Source: Gonium pectorale
Taxonomy: Eukaryota > Chlorophyta > Chlorophyceae > Chlamydomonadales > Volvocaceae
Length of the DNA stretch: 11,942 nucleotides
Direction: 5' to 3'
NCBI GenBank assembly: GCA_001584585.1
Contig: LSYV01000040.1
Location: 497,943-509,884, forward strand
Shown here: in pieces, positions 1 to 6,275 of the stretch
Layout of the letters: each line of letters starts with the position of its first letter
Numbering within the stretch: position 1 is the stretch's first letter
The notes under the pieces: model-generated
The model's database searches: none
Told to the model about the DNA's origin: nothing
The model's input: the letters and a program-made list of their open reading frames with translations, nothing else
Translations under genes and position numbers: made by a program

Positions 1-98
1 CCCCCTCCCCCTCCCCCCCTCCCCCCCTCCCCCCCACGCACACGCGACACACACACGTGGTACCCGCGCTCCACCCCGACCCCCACCCCCACCCCCAC
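1..98 (-). other. Left edge: C-rich simple sequence, probably the start of gene A's next intron
   Basis: Bases 1-35 are C runs broken by single T's, 41-58 are CA/CG-rich, and 76-98 are repeats of CCCACC. After exon 10 (…KEWQRVPP) a GTGGGG donor at 98-97 matches the other donors of the gene. The frame also stays open to the edge as Gly/Val-rich junk, so readthrough is not excluded. No stop codon for gene A is visible. Confidence 0.45.
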
Positions 99-3000
99 CG
101 GCGGTACGCGCTGCCACTCCTTGTCCGCGTACGCCTTGCGGTACCAGGCAGCCACGAAGGGGTTCTCCGCCGCCGCGGCCGCGTTGGCGCCCGCCGCCCC
201 CGCCGCCAGCGCCGCCCGCAGCTTGGCGACGCTGCCCGCCAGGCGCAGGTTGTCGGCGCGGGCGGCCTCCAGCTCGGCGCGCACCTCGCTCAGCTCCGAC
301 AGGCGCGCGTTGGCGTCTTTGAGGCCCTGTGGTACCGCACCGTGCCAGGCAAGGGCACAGGGACACACGGGAGGGCACATGGGAGGGCACAGCAGCAGGA
401 CAGAGAGGTCAAGCAGCGAGGCAGGGCTTGAGGCGAGCGCGCGGACGCCTGTGGAAACCGGTGGGTAGGAGGACTCGCCGGCACATGGCCAGGTACGCGA
501 GTGCGAAGGTCCCACAAGCCGCCGATTTAGCCACCCTTCCCAACGCTCCCCGTCAACCGTTTGCTCCCGAAAGCCCCCCTTCCCAGCGCTCGCGAATGCG
601 CGCACACGCCCCAACACCACACGCGCCGTGCGCCACGTCCCCTCACGTCCCCGCACCCGCCTGCATGCTCATGCGGGCCTCCTGCAGCTCCCCCGCCGCC
701 TCCAGCAGCGCGGCCTGCAGCTCCCGGCAGCGCCGCACCAGCGCGGCGATCACCTGGTGGGGGGGGGAGGTGGAGGCGAGATGGGGTGTGGGCGGGTGAG
801 GCGGGGGCAGCTGGTGACAAGGAGAAATAAGACAGCTTAGCCACGCGTGTGTGGACGGGCGGCGGGTGGGTTTCGCGTCAGTGCTTCCCGCCCCAGATGC
901 TCGTCCAACGCGTTGGTTTGTGAGCGCCTTCCCGCTCCCCACCTCCCAGCGGTCGCCAGGCACCGCTCCTGGACCGCTCCGCCCATGTTCCCCTCCCACT
1001 CCCCTACCCTGTCCAGGGCCCTCTCCTTGCCCTCCCCTACTTCCCTCCCCACCTGCGCGCTGCTGGCGGGGTAGTTCCCGCTGAGCAGCTGCTTCACGTC
1101 CGCCTGCAGCGGGTCGCCCGAGGAGTCCCCAGGGTGGGGCTCGCCGGCGTCTGGGGAGCCCGAGAGGAGGAGGTGAGGGGGCGACAGGTAGGGCGAGGGG
1201 CGAGGGACGAGGGAGAGGGCCAGGCCAGGAGGCTTATTGACGGTCTGCTCGAGTGCGGCGCGTGCGGGCCACGGACCACGGGCACGTAGGTACGAGCGGG
1301 GCCACAGCGTCCCCCGTACAACAACCACACAGCGGTACCGGGTAGGCGACGGGGCGCTGCGTGTGTAAAGGTCCTCGTCAATGCCTTGGGTCCGGTTGCC
1401 TCCAGCGTGTCATCACCGCATTGCATTTAAGTGAGGGACAGCTACTCTAGTACAGAACAACCACACAGCGGTACCGGGTAGGCGACGGGGCGCCACGGGG
1501 TCGCGCACGCCCCCGCCGCGCCCCGCTGTGTAACACAACGTGCAGACCGCACCCACCCGCCCAGCCGCCCTCGCACAACCAGCCTACCCTGCTTACCTGC
1601 CCCAACCCCCAGTGCCCACCCACCCTTGTGCCCCGCCAGCCGCTGCCCGATGCGGTCCACCTGCCGCCGGTAGTACGACGTGGCCCCCGCCATGTCGGCC
1701 GCGGAGCCGCCAGCAGCCCCAGGGGGGCCCTGCGGGGGAGAAGAGGCACGCAGCGGTCGTGACGCGCCTATAGAGGCGGTGGTTGGGCGTAACGGTATCA
1801 GATTTTTAGATGCCCGGCCCCCGCCCATCCGCATCGGTTAGGCGCGTGTCGTCGCCGTGGGCATTTTAGCGAGGGTTACACCGGGTGGCAAAGGGGATTC
1901 CCCGTCTCCCCCGCCTGGACTCCGCACCCGTCTGCCCCGTCGCAGGGCCCCGCATGCATGTCAGTATGACGGCCGCTTCCGGGAGTGTCAATAGACATGT
2001 GTTGGTGTGTGCGCGCGCGGGGGGGTGAGTCCGTGGAAGGAGCAGCATTCCCCACTCCCCGCCCCGCCTGTCCATCTGCAGTGTCCCGCAGCAGCACCGG
2101 CAAACTCCGCCGCCTCCCCACGGGCACTCTCGATGACATGTCCAGCTGCCCGATATGTTAAAAGCGCCGGTTTCTCCTCCCTATCCTGTCCGTAATCTTC
2201 AGTGCTGGCTCGCCCGCACCTGGACCCCGCCCTCCCCCCACCTCCCCCACTCCTTCCACACCCGCCCCTACCCCCACCTCGTCCAGCGCCGCCTCGTCCC
2301 ACCCACCAGCCACCACACCTGCTTGTCGTCCAGGTCGCCCAGCAGCGCCCGCAGGCCCAGGTGCCGGGGCGCCCCGGCGGCGTTGACGGAGCTGATGTGG
2401 TGCGCGGCGGCGGCGGGCAGCTGCGCGGGGTCCAGCGCGGGGTCCACGCCGCGGAGGATGTCGCGCAGGTGGGACTCGAACCTGCGCGCACGAGAGGCGC
2501 GAGCATGGAGGCACGCGTTGTGTTACATCACCGGGTCAGCGCTGGCCCGGGGCGCTACCTACCCAAGCTCGCGACGGTGCGTATGTGTCTGCGGAGCCGG
2601 GGGCCCTCGGACTCCACGGCCCCACAGGTACACGTCTTGCGCGGCACTCTCGGCAAGTGCGCATTGCCCTCAAGTCTCAAGTCTAATCGACCGGTGGCGA
2701 GCCCCGGGCGTGTGTGTGTGTCCGGGTTATCGGCCGCCGCACCGCCTCGCGCCCCGTCACCACCTGCTGCCCCCAATTCGCTCGACAACCCCATCCCAGT
2801 CCTTGTTGTCGCACGCCATCTCCCCTGCCCTGCCCTGCCCCCACCCCCACGCCCCGAATCCGTGCCCGCTCACTCCTTGCGCGCTATGCGTCCGCGCACG
2901 TGCTTCTGTATGGTGGTTGCCGCCTCGCTGGCCTGACCGGGGCATGGGTGGGAGGGTGAATGGGAGGGGGATGAAGAGGTCGGGAGAGAGGGAGGGACAG

Positions 3001-5802
3001 AGGATGGGAGGGGCCACAACGGCGCACGTCCACCGTTGGCGTCCTCACGGTTCACTTCCCAACCGTCCCAGCGTACCTGACTGCATCGGGACACGCACAC
3101 ATATCCTGTCCCAACACGCAGGTGAACATGCAGCAAATGTAACCCAGTGCCGTACACACCCGTGCCACACCCAGCAATGTGCCCAGTGCCGTACACACCC
3201 GTGCCACACCCACCCGAGTGCACGCGCAGCTCCGTCTAGGCGCAACCTTCCCCCCTTGCTCTCCAATCCCGCTACATTCAAGTGCCACCATCCCAGTCCA
3301 ACCGCCAACCAGACCACCAGCAGGCCCCCAACGCCCAACAACCGCACCTGATGCAGCTCGTCCGCCGCCAGCGTCAGCTTGGCGCCCGCCGCCGCCGCCT
3401 CCGCCCGCCTCCGCTCCTCCGCCCCCAGCAGCGCCTCCCCCAGCCCCCGCTCCGTGTGGACCGCCCCCAGCAGCACCTTGCAGTCCTCCTCAGCCTGCGG
3501 GAGTCGCAACGTGGGGCGCGCACATCACGGCTGCATCAGTGAGCTACACGAGCGGCGTGCCCCTGCGACGCGGATGATGAGGGACAGAGGCGTGGGCGTG
3601 GGCGTGGGCGTGGGCGGAGCCAGGGGCAGGTAGCGCTGGTCGAGGGCAAAGTAAGCGAGCTTGTAGGCGCGGAGGCCAAGGCCGTTCTCCCCGGGGGGGG
3701 GGACCACGGGCGGCCGCGGATGGGCCCAAGGCTGCAGTTAGCGGTTCGCAGCAGCCCGGCCACGGCTGCGCAGGCTACGCGGCGCCGCGCCCCCAGCCCG
3801 CCTCGCTGCAGGCATGCTGGGACGCTCCGGCAGACGCGCCGTACGCAGCACAGCAGGCGGCCACACGGCAGCCGCATTCCCCCGCCCCGCGGACCCCGCA
3901 GGTGCAGCGCGCCTGCGACCGACCCGCTGCCGCCCCCACCCCCACCCCGCCTCCAGCCACCCCAGCCGAGCCACCCCCTGCCCGGGCTTTGCACCTGTTC
4001 AACTCCCCGTCCGAGTGCGCCCCCACCGGCCGCCTGCCCCCCCTGCCCCTGCGGCCCCCACCTGCTGCCGTCGAGACCGCTCCCACCACAGCTGGTGCTC
4101 CATGGCGGTGATCATCGCCACAGCCTGGCGCACGCCTGGCAGGGGAGCGGGGGGCAGGGGAGGAAGGGGGAGGGCAGTGGAGGAAGGGGGAGGGCAGGGG
4201 AGGAAGGGGGAGGGCAGGGGAGGAAGGGGGAGGGCAGGGGAGGATGGGCGGGTAACAGGCACACAAGCAAGTCGGGGACCTGAGGAGGCTGGCGCCAGCC
4301 CTCGGACTGCATGCCCCCCGCCCCGCCCCTGCCGCCGGTGGTGGCCCGCTCATCGCCCCCCTCTTCCTTCCTTCCTTCCTCCGTCTCGCACTGCCACACG
4401 CCCCCCACGTGCCCCGACACGACCCCGCGACTTGGACGCATTCGGGCAGGCCCCCGCTGCGGCGCCCTGTTGCCTCCGGTCTCGTGAGCAACGGCCGCCC
4501 CCCTGCACACCCGCCCACTTGGACGACCTGTCACGCCCGCGCCACCGAGCCCGCCAGCCCCAGCCCGTGCGGCAGCAGACCGCGCGTTGCGCCTCCTCTA
4601 TTGCGCACTGTCCACTGCGCCCTGCGGCCGCGCACCGTACCGTACCGTACCCGGATCGGGTCAGCCACTTTGCCCCCCTATGCCCCGCAACCGAACCCCC
4701 GCCAGCGCGCTCCATCCACGCACACCAGCAATATCCCCCGACGGGCCCATCCCACCCCACCTGTGGCGCACTGGTCCCGGAAGTCCTGCAGCTCGGGCGG
4801 CAGGCCCCGCATGTCGGGCAACGCCGGGATGCGGATGGACTCGTACGGATTCTGACCTGGCCCGGGCTGCCACAGTGGTGGCGGCGGTCCGGCGCCGCCG
4901 TCCTGCGGACCATACGGGTGCTCATGCGGCATGGGTATGCCGTACTGGCGGCTCGACGACAGCGGTTGCATTTGAGCCGCGAAGTCCAGCGTCAGGGGCC
5001 GCCCCGCTTCGGCCGCTTGCTGCGCAGCCAGGTATAAGAGCTGGTGGCCCGGCGCGCCGCCGCCGTAAGGCGCGGCGGGCGCCGATCCGTAGGCGGCGGT
5101 CCGTGGGTCCATCAACTGGTCGCCATAGTAGAAGGGTATGGGAACCACGTGCTGCACGGCAGGTGGCGGTTGGAGGTTGTAGGGCTGTGCACCGTACGGC
5201 GGGCTCGCAGCAGCTGCCGGGGGCGCGCCGTACGGAGGCGGCGACTGCACTGGTGGCTGCTGCGGCTGTAATTGCTGTTGGTACTGTGAGAACTGCTGCG
5301 TCTGCGATTGCGATTGCCGTGAATGGGGTGAAGCGTGTTGCGGCTGCTGGGTCGGACTCTGGTGGTGTCGTAGCTGTTGATGCTGCTGCTGTTGCTGCTC
5401 CTGATGAGGCTGAGACTGCGACGCCTGACTCGACTGCAGCTGCAGGGCGGGTGGCAAGTCCTGTGGCGGGGGCAGGTGTGGGTGCAAGGTTTGGTAGTAC
5501 TGGCGGAAGAGCTCCTGCTGGTATTGCGCGTGGGAAAGCTGGGCGCCATCGGGGCGGCTGAGGGCAGTGGCCGAAGGAGCGGCTGGCGATGGCTGTGTGT
5601 CCGGGGCTGGCGGAATGGGTGATACCTGCTGCTGCTGCGGGCCTTGCCTGCAGGATGCCAAGGGGTGAGCGTTGAGGGCTGGGCACATGTTGCACACCCC
5701 GCATGCAAGAGACCCTAACCCCACTTGCATGTGCGCATGTGGGTACCTCCAAATTAACCCTGTGTTGCTCACTCACCCTTTTTCCCTGCGGAAGAGCCGC
5801 AT
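99..5802 (-). CDS. Gene A: Q/P/Y-rich, coiled-coil, IQ-motif protein, 10 exons, 3' end outside window
   Basis: Exons, in transcript order on the minus strand: 5802-5777, 5647-4761, 4135-4062, 3494-3348, 2932-2874, 2481-2319, 1729-1624, 1150-1053, 753-661, 326-99. All phases agree and give 627 residues with no stop. The ATG at 5802 starts MRLFRREK; the donor after it is GGTGAGTG. Residues 9 to about 285 are low complexity: poly-Gln runs, then repeated PYG motifs (PPYGAPP, PPYGAQPY, AAPYGGGAP). Residues 306-378 are Ala/Glu/Arg-rich and probably coiled coil (MEHQLWWERSRRQQ, GAEERRRAEAAAAGAKL). Residues 386-396 are an IQ motif, IQKHVRGRIAR, which matches IQxxxRGxxxR; this motif class binds calmodulin or related light chains. 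Residues 521-627 are again coiled coil (RCRELQAALLEAAGELQEAR, LSELSEVRAELEAARADNLR). No signal peptide or membrane segment is seen. A scaffold or cytoskeleton-linked, Ca2+/calmodulin-responsive role is inferred; I do not recognise the protein. The gene continues past base 99. The last splice junction is ambiguous (see 327-660). Confidence 0.72.
327..660 (-). other. Gene A intron 9, GC-AG or alternative boundaries
   Basis: Exons 9 and 10 are clear coiled-coil frames, but no GT donor pairs with the good CCACAG acceptor (ending at 327) in phase 0. Two models fit. In the first, a GC donor (CAG|GCGGGT, GC at 660-659) gives SMQ|GLKDANARL. In the second, a GT donor at 656-655 in phase 1 pairs with a poor AAAG acceptor ending at 317 and gives SMQA-D-ANARL. 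The first is used for the exon coordinates. Confidence 0.45.
754..1052 (-). other. Gene A intron 8
   Basis: This 299-base phase 0 intron runs from donor CAG|GTGGGG to acceptor CACCAG. It is C/T-rich on the gene's strand near the acceptor, with a C run. Nothing else is seen in it. Confidence 0.58.
1151..1623 (-). other. Gene A intron 7
   Basis: This 473-base phase 1 intron has donor GTGGGT and acceptor CCCCAG. It contains both copies of the perfect 38-bp direct repeat (1320-1357 and 1456-1493). Splicing makes G|AC, an Asp that joins RLAGHK to AGEPHPGD. Confidence 0.6.
1320..1493. repeat. 38-bp direct repeat pair
   Basis: Bases 1320-1357 and 1456-1493 are identical over 38 positions (starting AACAACCACACAGCGG and ending GACGGGGCGC). 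They are 136 bases apart, inside an intron of gene A. Similar GTAC-containing bases precede both copies. The sequence between them is unrelated in appearance. Confidence 0.9.
1730..2318 (-). other. Gene A intron 6
   Basis: This 589-base phase 0 intron runs from donor CAG|GTGTGG to acceptor CCCGCAG. It contains mixed-composition sequence and no repeat of note. A minus-strand open stretch near 2075-2139 lacks a usable acceptor and is not needed by phase, so it is not called as an exon. Confidence 0.58.
2462..2488. repeat. Perfect 9-bp hairpin at exon 6 acceptor
   Basis: CGCGCAGGT (2462-2470) and ACCTGCGCG (2480-2488) are exact inverted repeats around a 9-base loop. The minus-strand acceptor AG (2483-2482) of gene A exon 6 lies in one arm. 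Part of the hairpin also matches the pol III B-box consensus (2472-2482). Confidence 0.85.
2482..2873 (-). other. Gene A intron 5
   Basis: This 392-base phase 2 intron has a strong GTGAGC donor directly after the IQ motif and acceptor GCGCAG. An in-frame TGA (GAG TGA) overlaps the donor, so a transcript that kept the intron would end the protein at ARKE, just after the IQ motif. The correctly spliced frame continues into FESHLRDILRG. Confidence 0.62.
2933..3347 (-). other. Gene A intron 4
   Basis: This 415-base phase 0 intron separates the coiled-coil exon (ending AADELHQ) from the IQ exon (starting ASEAATTIQ). It holds the 39-bp-period duplication at 3132-3212. No further coding signal is seen. 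Confidence 0.6.
3132..3212. repeat. Two-copy tandem repeat, about 39-bp period
   Basis: CCCAGTGCCGTACACACCCG and the next 11 bases occur identically at 3143-3173 and 3182-3212. Each copy is preceded by CAGCAA(A)TGT. This is a recent tandem duplication within gene A intron 4, and two copies are not enough to suggest an array. Confidence 0.88.
3495..4061 (-). other. Gene A intron 3
   Basis: This 567-base phase 0 intron runs from donor CAG|GTGGGG to acceptor CCGCAG. It contains (CGTGGG)4 at 3591-3614 and a G run near 3693. The part at 3720-3900 is less repetitive and open in several frames, but it has no splice sites that would let it be inserted in phase with the neighbouring exons. It is left as intron. 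Confidence 0.55.
3591..3614. repeat. (CGTGGG)4 microsatellite
   Basis: Four uninterrupted hexamers lie within gene A intron 3. This is ordinary simple sequence for this genome. Confidence 0.9.
4141..4245. repeat. 20-bp G-rich minisatellite, 4 units
   Basis: The unit AGGAAGGGGGAGGGCAGGGG is repeated at 4161, 4181, 4201 and 4221; the first unit has T for G at one site. Partial units flank it on both sides. On the minus strand it is a C/T tract that ends just upstream of the gene A exon 3 acceptor at 4137-4136, so it doubles as a polypyrimidine tract. Confidence 0.92.
4634..4651. repeat. Short ACCGT/CCGTA tandem
   Basis: CGTAC is repeated three times in a row within gene A intron 2. This is a minor simple repeat. 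Confidence 0.8.
5648..5776 (-). other. Gene A intron 1
   Basis: This is a 129-base intron. Its donor, GTGAGT at 5776-5771, is near ideal and its acceptor is CTGCAG ending at 5648. It is phase 2 (GG|G), which joins MRLFRREK to GQGPQQQQ. The junction is what fixes the choice of the ATG at 5802, because the upstream part of the Q-rich frame has no comparably convincing start. Confidence 0.65.
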
Positions 5803-6247
5803 TCCTGCCCTGCTGTCGGTTGCACCCTCCTTATGGGTCAACGAACCGGCTCATCCTACTTGACTATGATGCTTCTTATATCAATCTATTACTGCATATG
5901 GGTTCATTATTGTGCGCTGCTCAGTCAAAAAAGTGCTTGACCTCCGGCAGCAGAAACAGAAAATCCAATGAGGTCTGGGCCATACACATAGCACTGCAAG
6001 TGCCAGGGGCGATAAGCAATGAAACCAAGAACTTTCAGTTGTCTACGGCGTCGACAGTGTCACTCCGCCCCGTTCTCCACATATTTGCTCCCATGCGTGC
6101 GGGCACATCGTGACGACATCGCACATATTAGTCAAGCGCACAGCAGCTCGGCTTACACCTGACCCTGGCTGCTCCAATCAAGCTGTGAACCTGTAGACAT
6201 CTGCAGACACCTTGCTGACTGCTTGTAACAATGAGGAGGGCGGGGCG
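5803..6247. promoter_or_regulatory. Shared divergent promoter region of genes A and B
   Basis: These 445 bases separate the two start codons and are visibly richer in A/T than anything nearby, especially 5860-6130. On the minus strand a TATAAG element lies at 5880-5875, about 73 bases before gene A's ATG and so well placed for a short 5' leader. On the plus strand CCAAT occurs at about 5967 and 6173, with CATATTAG near 6124, ahead of gene B. The elements are matched by eye only. An open plus-strand frame at 5703-6113 has unusual codon use and is not called a gene. Confidence 0.5.
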
Positions 6248-6275
6248 ATGCCTGACGCAGGTCCGTCGTTCTTGA
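6231..6275 (+). other. Possible upstream ORF overlapping gene B start
   Basis: An ATG at 6231, in a favourable context (AACAATG), opens 14 codons ending in TGA at 6273-6275. It overlaps the proposed gene B ATG at 6248 in another frame. If the mRNA starts upstream of 6231, this uORF would reduce initiation at 6248. Alternatively 6231 could be a real start with a different exon 1, but the available donor in that frame is weak. Confidence 0.3.

Larger units (their letters stand above)
4136..4760 (-). other. Gene A intron 2 with minisatellite
   Basis: This 625-base intron runs from donor GTGGGG to acceptor GCCAG, in phase 1 (G|GC). It holds a (CCGTA)n-like stretch at 4634-4651, a CTTC run at about 4363-4380, and a 20-bp G-rich minisatellite at 4161-4240. 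Read on the gene's strand, the minisatellite is a C/T tract just before the acceptor. Long plus-strand open frames across it are antisense to exon 2 or low complexity, and I see no further gene here. Confidence 0.6.

Noticed and set aside
2462..2560. tRNA gene suggested by GGTTCGAGTCC on the minus strand
   Set aside because: No acceptor-stem pairing, D-arm or anticodon arm can be formed at the right distances, and the bases are explained as the start of gene A exon 6.
3132..3212. CRISPR-like repeat-spacer-repeat
   Set aside because: There are only two copies, the spacer of about 8 bases is too short, and the setting is eukaryotic and intronic.
2155..3351. Long plus-strand open frame of about 398 codons
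   Set aside because: It runs antisense to gene A exons 4-6 and through repeat-bearing introns; it is open because the DNA is GC-rich and has no coherent domain composition.
3720..3900. Plus-strand Ala/Gln-rich reading stretch (DAPYAAQQAATRQP) inside gene A intron 3
   Set aside because: It has no start, no good splice sites and no partner exons, and gene A phases are complete without it.
3814..5561. Long overlapping plus-strand open frames over the Q-rich exon and intron 2
   Set aside because: They read the minisatellite and the antisense of the Q/PYG exon. The minus frame has the splice signals and phase continuity.
5703..6113. Plus-strand open frame of 136 codons in the promoter region
   Set aside because: Its codon use is unlike that of the neighbouring genes, it overlaps gene A exon 1 antisense, and it lies in the AT-rich intergenic stretch.
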